DNA of 64,000 bases, taken from assembly GCF_007827955.1 (NCBI RefSeq), contig NZ_VITR01000002.1:248001-312000 (forward strand), given 5' to 3'. Within the stretch, counting starts at the first letter, position 1. Every line of letters begins with the position of its first letter. Made by a program: the position numbers and the translations under genes. Of this stretch, positions 22,514 through 31,789 are shown one piece after another. The stretch is from Nitrospirillum pindoramense. Lineage in GTDB: Bacteria; Pseudomonadota; Alphaproteobacteria; Azospirillales; Azospirillaceae. Below the pieces are notes generated by a model that saw nothing but the letters and a program-made list of their open reading frames with translations, was not told the DNA's origin and ran no database searches.

Positions 22514-23482
22514 ATGACCACCCATCGCACCAAGGTCCTGATCATCGGCGGCGGCCCCGCCGGTTACACCGCCGGCATCTACGCCGCCCGCGCCAACCTC
22601 CAGCCCATCCTGGTTCAGGGCATGCAGCCGGGCGGCCAGCTGATGATCACCACGGAGGTGGAGAACTACCCGGGCTTCGCCCAGGCGGTTCAGGGTCCCG
22701 ACCTGATGGAACAGATGCGTCAGCAGGCGGAGCATGTGGGCACCACCCTGGTGTACGACGTCATCACCTCCGTCGACTTCAGCCAGCGCCCCTTCGTCTG
22801 CAAGGCCGACAGCGGCGACGAGTTCGTGGCCGACACCGTCATCATCGCCACCGGCGCCCAGGCGCGCTGGCTGAGCGTGCCCGGCGAGCAGGAGTTCCAG
22901 GGCGCCGGCGTGTCGGCCTGCGCCACCTGTGACGGCTTCTTCTTCCGGGGCAAGGAGGTCGCGGTCATCGGCGGCGGCAACACCGCGCTGGAAGAGGCGC
23001 TTTACCTGACCCACCACGCCGCCAAGGTCACCCTGATCCATCGCCGTGACAGCTTCCGCGGCGAGAAGATCCTGCACGACCGCGTCTTCGCCAACCCGAA
23101 GATCGAGGTGCTGTGGAACCACAAGGTCGAGCGGGTGCTGGGCAAGGGCGGGGCCGCCGACGGCGGCTTCGACATCAACAACCCCAAGCAGGTCACCGGC
23201 CTGGCCCTGACCAACACCGTCACCGGCGAAGGGCGGGAGCTGGCGCTGGACGGCGTGTTCGTCGCCATCGGCCACGACCCGGCCACCGCCATCTTCAAGG
23301 GGCATGTGGAGATGGACGACGAAGGCTATGTCGTCACCGCCCCGGACAGCACCCGCACCAACGTGCCGGGCGTGTTCGCCGCCGGTGACGTGAAGGACAA
23401 GGTCTTCCGCCAGGCGGTCACCGCCGCGGGCATGGGCTGCATGGCCGCGCTGGAAGCCGAGCGCTTCCTCGGCGGCCACTGA
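22514..23482 (+). CDS. trxB: Thioredoxin-disulfide reductase
   Basis: TrxB uses NADPH and FAD to reduce thioredoxin. The 322-residue product has the FAD-binding motif GGGPAGYTAG and the active-site pair C136/C139 (CATCDG). The NADPH-binding loop is GGGNTALEEALYL, and the C-terminal FAD motif is GVFAAGDVKDKVFRQAVTAAG. Length is normal for the low-molecular-weight type. It is divergent from dsbD and followed by a LysR regulator. Confidence 0.98.
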   Translation: MTTHRTKVLIIGGGPAGYTAGIYAARANLQPILVQGMQPGGQLMITTEVENYPGFAQAVQGPDLMEQMRQQAEHVGTTLVYDVITSVDFSQRPFVCKADSGDEFVADTVIIATGAQARWLSVPGEQEFQGAGVSACATCDGFFFRGKEVAVIGGGNTALEEALYLTHHAAKVTLIHRRDSFRGEKILHDRVFANPKIEVLWNHKVERVLGKGGAADGGFDINNPKQVTGLALTNTVTGEGRELALDGVFVAIGHDPATAIFKGHVEMDDEGYVVTAPDSTRTNVPGVFAAGDVKDKVFRQAVTAAGMGCMAALEAERFLGGH

Positions 23483-23510
23483 CCGCCACCCAGGCTTCCG
23501 AGTCAGGGGG

Positions 23511-23548
23511 AAGGGCGCCGCGCCCTGGTATGGCGGCGGCCTTCTTTG
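23511..23548 (+). terminator. Possible terminator of trxB
   Basis: AAGGGCGCCGC (23511-23521) pairs with GCGGCGGCCTT (23533-23543) with one mismatch, followed by CTTTGT. The tail is short, so confidence is moderate. Confidence 0.5.
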
Positions 23549-23780
23549 TACCGGTGTATGGTATCCGTTCAGGGGATGAACGGTTGGGCGTTGCCAAAAC
23601 GGCACGCTATGGGGCTAAAATGCCTTATCAGTCTATGGCCTAACCGTGTGGACACCCACAATCGGTAGCGTCCCGGACAAGCTGGGTATATATTCTTTGC
23701 ATGGCGGCCCGCTTGAGGCCGTCATTTCCGACGGTCCCGCCCTGCGGGGCCGCAACGTCTTTGACGCATAAGGACCGGGA

Positions 23781-24695
23781 ATGGACTGGGACAAGCTTCG
23801 CGTTTTCCACGCGGTGGCGGAGGCCGGCAGCTTCACGCATGCTGGCGAGACCCTGAACCTCAGCCAATCGGCCGTCAGCCGGCAGATCAGCGCGCTGGAG
23901 GAAAGCCTCCATGTGCCGCTGTTTCATCGCCATGCCCGCGGCCTGATCCTCACAGAACAGGGTGAGCTGCTGTACCGCACCGCCCGCGAGGTGTTCGCCA
24001 AGCTGTCGATGACAGAGGCGATGCTCTCGGAAAGCAAGGAACATCCCAAGGGCCCGTTGAAGGTGACCACCACGGTCGCCTTTGGCTCCACGTGGCTGAC
24101 GCCCCGCATCCGGGAATTCCTGTCGATCTATCCGGACGTGCAGCTGACCCTGCTGCTGGACGATAACGAGCTGGACCTGTCCATGCGTGAGGCGGACATC
24201 GCCATCCGCATGGTGCCGCCGCGCCAGCCCGACCTGATCCAGCGCCACCTGATGACGGTGCGTACGCACCTCTATGGTCACCGCACCTATCTGGAAAAGC
24301 GCGGCACGCCGGAAACGGTTGAGGAACTGCAGAAGCACGACCTCATCGCCTATCCGTCCGACGCCAAGGCGCCGGTGCCCAACATCAACTGGCTCCTGGC
24401 GCTGGGCGACCCGCCCGGTGGCGAGCGTGACACCATCTTCCGCGTCAACAGCCTGTACGCCCTGTACAAGGCGGTGGAGAGCGGTCTGGGCATCGCGGCC
24501 ATCCCCGACTACATCATCTCCGAAAGCAACCCTGACCTCGTGCGCATCCTGCCGGACGTGACCGGGCCGCGCATCGACGCCTACTTCGTTTATGCCGAGG
24601 AACTGCGCCACTCCAAGCGCATCGCGGTCTTCCGCGACTTCCTGGTCAAGAAGGTCGCGGAAACTTTCCCCGCGACGCATGCGCCTACCGCATAG
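23781..24695 (+). CDS. LysR-family transcriptional regulator
   Basis: The 304-residue product has the LysR winged helix-turn-helix at residues 1-62 (LRVFHAVAEAGSFTHAGETL, LNLSQSAVSRQISALEE). The two-lobed effector-binding domain is at about 90-295 (VTTTVAFGSTWLTPRI, GLGIAAIPDYIISES). Its inducer and targets are not evident. Position after trxB invites a link to redox control, but nothing in the sequence proves it. The 3' end leads straight into the hairpin array at 24734-24888. Confidence 0.92.
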   Translation: MDWDKLRVFHAVAEAGSFTHAGETLNLSQSAVSRQISALEESLHVPLFHRHARGLILTEQGELLYRTAREVFAKLSMTEAMLSESKEHPKGPLKVTTTVAFGSTWLTPRIREFLSIYPDVQLTLLLDDNELDLSMREADIAIRMVPPRQPDLIQRHLMTVRTHLYGHRTYLEKRGTPETVEELQKHDLIAYPSDAKAPVPNINWLLALGDPPGGERDTIFRVNSLYALYKAVESGLGIAAIPDYIISESNPDLVRILPDVTGPRIDAYFVYAEELRHSKRIAVFRDFLVKKVAETFPATHAPTA

Positions 24696-24733
24696 CTGAG
24701 ACGGCTAATCACCCCTTTAAACGGGGCATCAAA

Positions 24734-24888
24734 AGATTAAATATCTGGTCATCGGATGTTGCGACGCAGCATCCGATGTTTCCTCCAGGATGCCCGTCCT
24801 GGAGTGGGCCTTCGGGCCCAACGTCTCCCAGACGTGAAGCCTCCCTGTTCAACTCGCCGGTAAGTCATCGACTTACCGGCAGTTTTTT
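24734..24888 (+). ncRNA. Candidate structured small RNA: hairpin array ending in a terminator
   Basis: Six consecutive stem-loops fill this gap. They are AGAT/ATCT (24734-24746); a 12-bp stem CATCGGATGTTG with CAGCATCCGATG (24750-24778); CTCCAGGA/TCCTGGAG (24783-24804); TGGGCC-TTCG-GGCCCA with a UUCG tetraloop (24805-24820); ACGTCT-CCC-AGACGT (24821-24835); and GCCGGTAAGTC with GACTTACCGGC (24856-24880) followed by AGTTTTTTT. Between the fifth and sixth stems is an unpaired segment with CCTCCC, complementary to ribosome-binding sites. This looks like a trans-acting sRNA or a processed lysR 3' UTR. The 5' end and the existence of a separate promoter are not established. Confidence 0.55.
24856..24888 (+). 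terminator. Strong intrinsic terminator after lysR / candidate sRNA
   Basis: A perfect 11-bp stem (24856-24866 with 24870-24880) followed by AG and seven T. Confidence 0.85.
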
Positions 24889-24893
24889 TACTA

Positions 24894-24927
24894 GGTGGTT
24901 TTAAAGTAACCCACCGGGGTTACCACC
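24894..24927 (+). promoter_or_regulatory. Leader hairpin before the PAS-domain gene
   Basis: GTAACCC-ACCG-GGGTTAC (24906-24923) is a perfect 7-bp stem-loop. Outer arms GGTGGT (24894-24899) and ACCACC (24922-24927) could form a competing or extended structure. It lies about 190 bases before the PAS gene start. Function unknown. Confidence 0.35.
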
Positions 24928-25113
24928 AGGCTTCTGTGAAACGCCACGGACCTGGCACTCTGGTTCACTTGCCTGATCCAAAACAGCCGTCGCACATTCC
25001 ACGCCGGGATGAGGACGGGTTGTTGCCGTTTTTTGCGCCCCATCCAGGCCTTACAGGAAGAAGGCCACGCCGATATGTGGCGCCTCTGTGGAATATAAGG
25101 ATAGGGACGAAAA

Positions 25114-25617
25114 ATGACTGGCCCAGCCATGTGGAATGCGACAACGGTCGCCCGATTCCCTTTGCAGATTCAAAGCAACAACTTGCGCCTCCTGCACGAC
25201 TATTGGGAAATCATGCGCGGTGATCGCGCCTTTCCCGAAACGTCCGAAGTGGATGTGGTGGATCTTCCAATGTCGCCCGGCGGCGTGATGCTGGTGGACG
25301 TGGCGCCCAACCAGATGGCCTTCACCCTGAAGTGGGTGGGAACGGACTATGTTTTATGGCTGCGTCGGGAATCCACCGGCCTGCAGCTGGAGGACCTGCC
25401 CCCCTCCCCCAACACCGTGCCCTTCGCGCAAATGCTGCGCCGGGCCGCTGATAACTGCCAGCCCCAGGCCCGCAGCCTGCCGGCCGCGCCTTCCATGAAC
25501 ATTCCCGCCGTCGAACTGGTGGTGCTGCCCCTGGGTGGCCTGGACGGCAAGGTGGCCCGCCTGCTGGTCGGCTGCGCCTTCGACCGCAAGCGCCGGGGCC
25601 TGCAGGTCATCGGCTGA
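25114..25617 (+). CDS. PAS-domain (PAS_5-like) protein
   Basis: The 167-residue product is essentially one PAS_5-type domain, a family of small single-domain proteins common in Rhodospirillales. Its landmarks are LRLLHDYWEIMRGDRAFPE near residues 28-46 and FTLKWVGTDYVLWL in the middle. There is no output domain, so it may act as a partner or sensor module. The ligand is unknown. Start ATG at 25114; an ATG five codons later is also possible. The gene is preceded by a long structured gap. Confidence 0.65.
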   Translation: MTGPAMWNATTVARFPLQIQSNNLRLLHDYWEIMRGDRAFPETSEVDVVDLPMSPGGVMLVDVAPNQMAFTLKWVGTDYVLWLRRESTGLQLEDLPPSPNTVPFAQMLRRAADNCQPQARSLPAAPSMNIPAVELVVLPLGGLDGKVARLLVGCAFDRKRRGLQVIG

Positions 25618-25814
25618 TTTTTTTGCGCCGCAGCTGGTAGCGCTATCAGCCAGCCCGCCGTGGACCTCCTTGACAGGGACTGCTAACGTGAATCCTGGGC
25701 CTGTCGATAGGCCCACGGTCCGCGTGAAGGGCTCAGCCCAGTCGATAGCGTCCTCCCATCCCTGACTTCCTGCCCGATCATCGCGGACTCCGGGCCCATG
25801 GAAGGAAGGCCGTC

Positions 25815-26951
25815 ATGACCGATAGGTCGTCGCCCGGCGACACCCGGCAGAGCCCCCTGCGGGCGCTGCCCGCCCATCCCAATCTCGACCATCTGCGCAA
25901 AGAGGCGAAGCGACGCCTCAAGGATTTGCGCCAATCGGCACCCGGAGCCTTGCTGGCCGAGGCGCAACGCGATGTGGCCCGCGACTACGGGTTCACCAGT
26001 TGGCGCCGGCTGGTGGCCCTGCTGCGCCCTATCGCCGCCAATACGCCAGAATTGCCCTATGACTGGGGCTGGGATTTGGCGCGCGTGACGGCCGAAGCCC
26101 AGGCCCGGGGCGATGACGCGGCGGTGGAGTCGGCTTATCGCGCCCTGATCGCGCGGAAGCCGCCGGGCGTGGCGGAATTGGAAGCGAACTTCGCCCTATT
26201 CCTACTAAACCGCCCTGACGGTGGAGTTGAGGCGCGCGCCATTTTTCGCCGGCTGCTGCGCACGCCGACCGCCACCATCCTGGCCCACTACGCCAGCTTC
26301 GCCCAAGCCGCCGGCATGGTTGACCTGGAGGGGCGGGAGGAGATTTATCGCCGTGCCGTGGCCATGGGCGACAATCTGTTGGCCGCGCATCATTACGCCG
26401 CCTTCCTCTGGCATGAACGGGGAATCCGAACCGAGGCCCTGCGGTTGGCGCGCATCGCGGCGGAAGGCGAAGCCGCTCATCCCCTGACCCAAGCCATTTA
26501 CCAAGGCATCTACGCCACGATGGCGTGGCGCAACGGCGACGCGGTCACGGCGGAAACCTGGTTCCGACTGGCGCGGACCCGCTCCAAGAGCGACGTGTAT
26601 GCCACCCTGGCCTTCGCCCATATGCTGACGACGACAGGGCAGGCCTCGGAAGGCCTGAAGCTGGCAGCGGAGGTGACGTCGCATCCCCGCCTGCCCGACC
26701 TTGGGCCCCTCATGGCGGGATGGTTCAGCGCGGTCGTGAACTTCCTGCTCTACGCTCATGGCGACGTTGCCCAGCAGACCGCCGCCCTTCTTGCCCTGGA
26801 CGCCGCCCCCATCCCCGCGCAGGCCGCGTCCGATATCCTCGACCTTTGGCGGACGGTCGAGGCGGCGACGGCTAATGGCCACCAGGCGCCACGGCGACTG
26901 GTGGCGCTGGCGCAGAGACTCACCGGCCAAAGAACTCCTTCAGGCGGATGA
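25815..26951 (+). CDS. TPR-like helical-repeat protein
   Basis: The 378-residue product opens with a segment (HPNLDHLRKEAKRRLKDL, then ARDYGFTSWRRLVALL) that is usually found at the N-terminus of bacterial ankyrin-repeat proteins. The remaining 300 residues are alpha-helical and read like Sel1/TPR repeats (AESAYRALIARKPP-type helices, RAVAMGDNLLAAHHYAAFLW). No signal peptide is present. The role is unknown, probably protein-protein interaction. Its last 32 bases overlap the convergent aminotransferase gene. Confidence 0.6.
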   Translation: MTDRSSPGDTRQSPLRALPAHPNLDHLRKEAKRRLKDLRQSAPGALLAEAQRDVARDYGFTSWRRLVALLRPIAANTPELPYDWGWDLARVTAEAQARGDDAAVESAYRALIARKPPGVAELEANFALFLLNRPDGGVEARAIFRRLLRTPTATILAHYASFAQAAGMVDLEGREEIYRRAVAMGDNLLAAHHYAAFLWHERGIRTEALRLARIAAEGEAAHPLTQAIYQGIYATMAWRNGDAVTAETWFRLARTRSKSDVYATLAFAHMLTTTGQASEGLKLAAEVTSHPRLPDLGPLMAGWFSAVVNFLLYAHGDVAQQTAALLALDAAPIPAQAASDILDLWRTVEAATANGHQAPRRLVALAQRLTGQRTPSGG

Positions 26952-28089
26952 CGGCACTGTCCAGGATGGCGTCCTGCTTGCTGAAGCAGAAGCGGATGAG
27001 GTGGGTGGGCGCGTCCTGCTCATAGAAGGCGCTGACCGGAATGGCGGCCACGCCGGCATCGGTGGTCAGGCGACGGCAAAAGGCGGCGTCATCCTCGGTG
27101 GCGCGCCGTCCGCCAACGCCGCTGATATCGGCGACGACGAAATAGGTCCCCTGCGACGGCAGCACGGGCAGGCCGGAGGAGGCCAGGCCCGCCGACAGCC
27201 GGTCGCGCTTGGCCTCCAGCGCCGCCGCCAACAGGCCGAAATAGGCGTCATCCTTGGCCAGGCCATAGGCCACGGCCGCCTGAAGGTTGGGCGGGGTGGT
27301 GAAAGTCAGGTACTGGTGCGCCTTGGACACCGGCTGCAGCAGGCCCGGCGCCGCCGTGACATAGCCCACCTTCCATCCCGTCAGGGAGAAGGTCTTGCCC
27401 GCGGAGCCGATGCGTAGAGTCCGCTCCCGCATGCCGGGCAGCGCCATCAGGGGAAGGTGGCGGCGACCGTCGAACACCAGATGCTCATAGACCTCGTCGC
27501 ACACCGCCAGGCAGTCGTGGGCGATGACCTGATCGGCCAGCAACTGCAACTCGTCGGCCGACCAGACCTTGGCCGCCGGGTTCAAGGGGTTGTTCAGCAC
27601 CACCAGCTTGGTGCGCGGGCTGAAGGCGGCAGCCAGGTCGGCCGGGTCCACGGTCCAGCCCGGCGGTTGCAGCCGCACGAAACGGGGAATGCCACCGGCC
27701 CGGCGAATGATGGGGACGTAGCTGTCGTAGAGCGGCTGGAACAGCACCACCTCGTCGCCCGGTTCGATCAGGCCGAACAGGCAGGCGGCCAGCGCCTCGG
27801 TCGCGCCGGAGGTCACCATCACCTCCCGCTCCCAATCCACCTCCAACCCGTAGAAGCGCGCCGCGTGGGTCGCCACGGCTTGGCGCAAGACCGGCAGACC
27901 CATCATGGGCGGGTATTGGTTATTGCCCTCCAGCAGGGCGCGGGCGGCAACCTGCAGCACATCCTCCGCCCCCCGATCATCCGGGAATCCCTGTCCCAGG
28001 TTGATGGCGTTGTGCGTGGCCGCCAGCCGCGACATGGCCTCGAAGATGGTGGTTCCGTATCCCGACAGGATGGCGTTGCCCGATCGCAC
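26920..28089 (-). CDS. PLP-dependent aminotransferase (class I/II, methionine/kynurenine type)
   Basis: A fold-type I aminotransferase of about 389 residues. It shows the substrate-domain opening TTIFEAMSRLAATHNAINLGQGFPD, the PLP-phosphate region VTSGATEAL, the NNPLNPAAKVW segment, the cofactor Asp in CDEVYEHLVF, and the Schiff-base lysine in SAGKTFSLTGWKVGY. The sequence is closest in style to YbdL-type methionine aminotransferases and kynurenine-oxoglutarate transaminases. I chose the GTG at 28089 because GGGAGA lies just upstream; a TTG at 28104 is the other candidate. It is convergent with the TPR-like gene. Confidence 0.88.
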   Translation of the reverse strand: MRSGNAILSGYGTTIFEAMSRLAATHNAINLGQGFPDDRGAEDVLQVAARALLEGNNQYPPMMGLPVLRQAVATHAARFYGLEVDWEREVMVTSGATEALAACLFGLIEPGDEVVLFQPLYDSYVPIIRRAGGIPRFVRLQPPGWTVDPADLAAAFSPRTKLVVLNNPLNPAAKVWSADELQLLADQVIAHDCLAVCDEVYEHLVFDGRRHLPLMALPGMRERTLRIGSAGKTFSLTGWKVGYVTAAPGLLQPVSKAHQYLTFTTPPNLQAAVAYGLAKDDAYFGLLAAALEAKRDRLSAGLASSGLPVLPSQGTYFVVADISGVGGRRATEDDAAFCRRLTTDAGVAAIPVSAFYEQDAPTHLIRFCFSKQDAILDSAVIRLKEFFGR

Positions 28090-28176
28090 CCAGTTTCTCC
28101 CCAACCTTTTCAGCCCCGCGCGGCGGCGCCTATGGTCCTGGGCAAACAGGCAATGGTCAAGGTGCTGAAAAGCAAA

Positions 28177-28205
28177 GGGCCGAAGCGAAAATCACGCTCC
28201 GGCCC
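28177..28205 (-). terminator. Intrinsic terminator of the small membrane-protein gene
   Basis: On the minus strand GGGCCGGAGCG pairs with CGCTTCGGCCC (one wobble) and is followed by TTTGCTTTT. Confidence 0.65.
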
Positions 28206-28241
28206 AGCCAAAAAGACAAGAGAGGAAAAGAGGGGAATGGC

Positions 28242-28634
28242 TCAGGCGTTGCCGGCGGGCGTCTGGAACGCCAGGGCGCGGGCGCTGTCGTTGGCGGCGA
28301 CGTCGTTGGCCGCGGCCAGAACCTTGGCATGAACCGGCGCCCCCTGGGCCGCACCCTGGGCGGCACGGTGGCGATGGCGCCAGGCGTCAAAGCGGCCGAA
28401 CAGGGGGCGAACCAAGCGCGGGGCGTGGTCACGCGCCCGAACATAATGCCGACGGGCCGAAACGGAACTGCGCAACACCATCAGCCCGCCCACCGCCAGC
28501 AGCGGCGTGGAGACAGGGCCGGGAATGGGCAGGGACAGCACACCCAGGCCCATGACCAGCCAGCCGGACGCCTGCAGCGCCGGGCGGCGCAGGCGGGCGA
28601 TCTCAACCCTGGGCAAGCTGGCAACGGTCAACAT
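28242..28634 (-). CDS. Small PGPGW-like membrane protein
   Basis: The 130-residue product has two closely spaced hydrophobic segments (about residues 24-55, LVMGLGVLSLPIPGPVSTPL then LLAVGGLMVL), which resemble the short Pro/Gly-rich PGPGW membrane hairpin. A long basic His/Arg-rich cytoplasmic tail and an Ala-rich end follow. The function is unknown. It stands alone, upstream of the aminotransferase on the same strand but separated from it by a terminator. Confidence 0.55.
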   Translation of the reverse strand: MLTVASLPRVEIARLRRPALQASGWLVMGLGVLSLPIPGPVSTPLLAVGGLMVLRSSVSARRHYVRARDHAPRLVRPLFGRFDAWRHRHRAAQGAAQGAPVHAKVLAAANDVAANDSARALAFQTPAGNA

Positions 28635-28817
28635 GGGGAATGGTCCCGGCGGAAGGTCGCGGCGTCGGATCGGCCGCGTGGTGAATGATGACGGCAGATT
28701 TGGCCGAAATTGCGATGGAAGCTAGGCCCCCGCGGGGCAATGCCGATTTGTGTGCGCTGCAACCCATTCGGGCAAAGCAACGGAGAGCCCGCAAAAGCAG
28801 GGGGCGTGCCAAAAGAG

Positions 28818-28849
28818 AAAGGGCGGAACCCAAGGATTCCGCCCTTTTT
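28818..28849. terminator. Terminator of the gcv operon
   Basis: The stem AAAGGGCGGAA/TTCCGCCCTTT (28818-28828, 28837-28847) has A-rich and T-rich flanks and can work in both directions. It lies 44 bases beyond gcvPB on the minus strand. Confidence 0.75.
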
Positions 28850-28892
28850 CCCAATCATGCCGCCGGGCCACGGTGGTGGCCCGAACCCATCA

Positions 28893-30449
28893 TTACGCCG
28901 CCGGCGGCGTCCAGCGCAGGACTGGCTTGCGCGCCGCCGCGGTCTCGTCCAGGCGGCGGCGGGGGGTGTAGCGGGGGGCCGCCAGGAAGTGGGCGGCGTC
29001 ACCCGCCTTGGCCTTACCCACCAGGTGCCGCATGGCGCCGACGAACTGGTCCAACGTGGCCTTGGACTCGGTTTCCGTCGGCTCGATCAGGAAGGCGCCG
29101 TGCACGACCAGGGGGAAGTACATGGTCATGGGATGGAAGCCTTCGTCGATCATCGCCTTGGCGAAGTCGAGGGTGGTGATGCCCGTGTCCTTCAGGAAGC
29201 GGTCATCGAACAGGGCCTCATGCATGCAGTAGCCGTCGAACGGCACGCTCATCAGGTCCTGCAACCGCGCCTTCAGGTAGTTGGCGTTCAGCACGGCGTC
29301 GCTGGAAGCCTGGCGCAGGCCGTCGGCACCGTGGCTCATGATATAGGCCAGGGCGCGGACGAACATGCCCATCTGGCCGTGGAAGGCCTTCATGCGACCG
29401 AAGGGCTTGGCCGCCCCCTCTACCTCGCCCGCATGCTCCACCAGGCGCAGGCCGTCCTTGCCATGCACCACGAAGGGCAGCGGCGCGTAGGGGGCCAGCG
29501 CGTCCGACAGGACCACCGGGCCGGAACCCGGGCCACCACCACCATGCGGAGTGGAGAAGGTCTTGTGCAGGTTGATGTGCATGGCGTCCACGCCCAGGTC
29601 CGCCGGGCGCACCCGGCCGACGATGGCGTTGTAGTTGGCGCCGTCGCAGTAGAAATAGCCGCCGGCGGCATGCACCGCGTCCGCGATCTCCTTCACCTGG
29701 GGCTCGAACAGGCCGCAGGTGTTGGGGTTGGTCAGCATGATGCAGGCGACGTCGGGGCCTAGCTTGGCCTTCACCGCCTCGACACTGACGCGGCCGTTGG
29801 CCTCGGCCGGGATGGCGTCCACGGTGAAGCCGCAGAAGGCCGCCGTGGCCGGGTTGGTGCCGTGCGCCGACTCCGGCACCAGCACGCGAGTACGGCTGGT
29901 CTCGCCCCGGGCCTGCAACGCGGCGCGGATGGCCATCAGGCCGCACAGCTCGCCATGGGCACCGGCGGCCGGCGACATGGCCACGGCCGGCATGCCGGTC
30001 AGGGTCTTCAGCCAGTGGGCCAACTGGTCAATCAGCTCCAAGGCGCCCTGGACGGTGGACTGCGGCTGCATCGGGTGGATGTCGCCGAAGCCCGGCAGAC
30101 GCGCCAGCTTCTCGTTCAGGCGGGGATTGTGCTTCATGGTGCACGAGCCCAGCGGGTACATCGTGCTGTCGATGCCCAGGTTCTTCTGGCTGAGGCGCGT
30201 GTAGTGGCGCACCACCGTCGGCTCCGACAGGCCGGGCAGGCCGATGCCCTCGCGGGCCTTCAGGCCGCCCAGGCGGCTGGCGACGGCCGGGGCCGCCTCC
30301 AGGTCCACGCCGGTGACGCCGGGGTTGTCCAGTTCGAAGATCAACGGCTCTTCATGCACCAGCGCCCGATTCCCGGTGTAGGTGGCCACATCGCTGCCGG
30401 CGGCGGATTCCACGTCCGGCGTGGTCTTGCGTCCTTGGGTGTTCATCAC
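28893..30449 (-). CDS. gcvPB: Glycine dehydrogenase (decarboxylating) subunit 2, P-protein
   Basis: This is the C-terminal half of the glycine cleavage P-protein, encoded separately. With GcvPA it decarboxylates glycine and loads the aminomethyl group on GcvH. The 518-residue product carries the PLP lysine in [20 protein letters not shown]. It also has the typical N-terminal segment [19 protein letters not shown] and the glycine-binding region [13 protein letters not shown]. Its start overlaps the gcvPA stop by four bases (ATGA), so translation is coupled. It is the last gene of the operon. Confidence 0.97.
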   Translation of the reverse strand: MMNTQGRKTTPDVESAAGSDVATYTGNRALVHEEPLIFELDNPGVTGVDLEAAPAVASRLGGLKAREGIGLPGLSEPTVVRHYTRLSQKNLGIDSTMYPLGSCTMKHNPRLNEKLARLPGFGDIHPMQPQSTVQGALELIDQLAHWLKTLTGMPAVAMSPAAGAHGELCGLMAIRAALQARGETSRTRVLVPESAHGTNPATAAFCGFTVDAIPAEANGRVSVEAVKAKLGPDVACIMLTNPNTCGLFEPQVKEIADAVHAAGGYFYCDGANYNAIVGRVRPADLGVDAMHINLHKTFSTPHGGGGPGSGPVVLSDALAPYAPLPFVVHGKDGLRLVEHAGEVEGAAKPFGRMKAFHGQMGMFVRALAYIMSHGADGLRQASSDAVLNANYLKARLQDLMSVPFDGYCMHEALFDDRFLKDTGITTLDFAKAMIDEGFHPMTMYFPLVVHGAFLIEPTETESKATLDQFVGAMRHLVGKAKAGDAAHFLAAPRYTPRRRLDETAAARKPVLRWTPPAA

Positions 30450-31789
30450 TTCGTCCCTCCCAGGGCCTGAACGAGGGCGTCCATGTCGTCTTCGGTGGTG
30501 GTCTCGGTCACCGCCACCAGCAACAGGTCGGCGAGGTCCTTCTCGCCGGGGTGCAGGCGGGAAACGGGCACGCCGGCCAAGAGGGGTTCCGCCGCCAGCC
30601 TGTCCACCAGCGCGGCGGCGTCGCCCTTCACCTGGACGGTGAACTCGTTGAAGAAGCCCTGGTTCAGCACGGTCACGCCGGCCGCGGCCAGCTTGTCCGC
30701 CAGTTGCACCGCCTTGGCATGGTTCAGCCGCGCCAGGCCGGTGAAACCCACCTCGCCCAGCAGCGACAGGTGCATGGTGAAGGCCAGCGCGCAGAGGCCG
30801 GAGTTGGTGCAGATGTTGGAGGTGGCCTTCTCACGCCGGATGTGCTGCTCCCGGGTGGAGAGGGTCAGCACGAAGCCGCGCTTGCCGTCCGCGTCCACCG
30901 TCTCGCCGCACAGGCGGCCCGGCAGCTGGCGCACGAACTTGTCGCGGGTGGCGAACAGGCCCAGGTAGGGCCCGCCGAAGTTCAGGCCGTTGCCGATGCT
31001 CTGGCCCTCGGCCACCACGATGTCGGCGCCCATGGAGCCGGGCGATGGCATCATGCCCAGGCTCACCACCTCGGTCACCACCACCACCAGCAGGGCGCCC
31101 TTGGCGTGGCAGGCCTCGGCCAGCGGGGTCAGATCGCCGACATGGCCGAACAGGGTGGGGTTCTGCACCACGACGCAGGAGGTCTTGTCGTCGATGGCGG
31201 CCGCCAGGTCCTCAGTCCCCTTGGGATCGACCGGCAGGGTCACCAGGTCCACACCCAGAACGCCGGTGGTGGTGGCCGTCACGTCGCGGTAGTGCGGGTG
31301 CAGGCCACCGGACAGCACGGCGCGGTTGCGGCGCGTGACACGGTTGGCCATCAGCACCGCCTCGGCGCAGGCCGTGGCACCGTCGTACATGGAGGCGTTG
31401 GCCACATCCATGCCGGTGATGAGCGCCACCTGGGTCTGGAATTCGAACAGGTACTGCAGGGTGCCCTGCGTCACCTCGGGCTGATACGGCGTGTAGCTGG
31501 TGAGGAACTCACCGCGCGTCAGCAACTGGTCCACCGAGGCCGGCACATGGTGGCGGTAGGCGCCGGCGCCCAGGAAGCTGGGGCAGCTACCCGCCGGCAC
31601 GTTGCGGGCGGCCAGGCGCGACAGGGCGCGTTCCACCTGCAGCTCGCCCTGGTGGTTGGGCAGGCCGGCGATGGGCTGGTCCAGGCGGGCCGCCGCCGGC
31701 ACGTCGCCGAACAGCGCATCCACCGACGGGGCGCCGATGGCCGCCAGCATCTCCCGCCGGTCGGCCTCGGTCAGGGGCAGATACCGCAT
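30446..31789 (-). CDS. gcvPA: Glycine dehydrogenase (decarboxylating) subunit 1, P-protein
   Basis: The N-terminal half of the split P-protein (447 residues). It folds like an aminotransferase but lacks the PLP lysine, which sits in GcvPB; the two form the active tetramer. Landmarks are [19 protein letters not shown] at the start, [19 protein letters not shown], and the tight segment [17 protein letters not shown] chose the ATG at 31789; the frame extends further upstream only through gcvH. The start overlaps the gcvH stop by one base, and the stop overlaps gcvPB. Confidence 0.97.
   Translation of the reverse strand: MRYLPLTEADRREMLAAIGAPSVDALFGDVPAAARLDQPIAGLPNHQGELQVERALSRLAARNVPAGSCPSFLGAGAYRHHVPASVDQLLTRGEFLTSYTPYQPEVTQGTLQYLFEFQTQVALITGMDVANASMYDGATACAEAVLMANRVTRRNRAVLSGGLHPHYRDVTATTTGVLGVDLVTLPVDPKGTEDLAAAIDDKTSCVVVQNPTLFGHVGDLTPLAEACHAKGALLVVVVTEVVSLGMMPSPGSMGADIVVAEGQSIGNGLNFGGPYLGLFATRDKFVRQLPGRLCGETVDADGKRGFVLTLSTREQHIRREKATSNICTNSGLCALAFTMHLSLLGEVGFTGLARLNHAKAVQLADKLAAAGVTVLNQGFFNEFTVQVKGDAAALVDRLAAEPLLAGVPVSRLHPGEKDLADLLLVAVTETTTEDDMDALVQALGGTK

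Noticed and set aside
22266-22545. Longer N-terminus for DsbD reaching into trxB
   Set aside because: The extension lacks conserved features and overlaps the start of the divergent trxB gene, while the internal ATG at 22230 gives a clean signal peptide.
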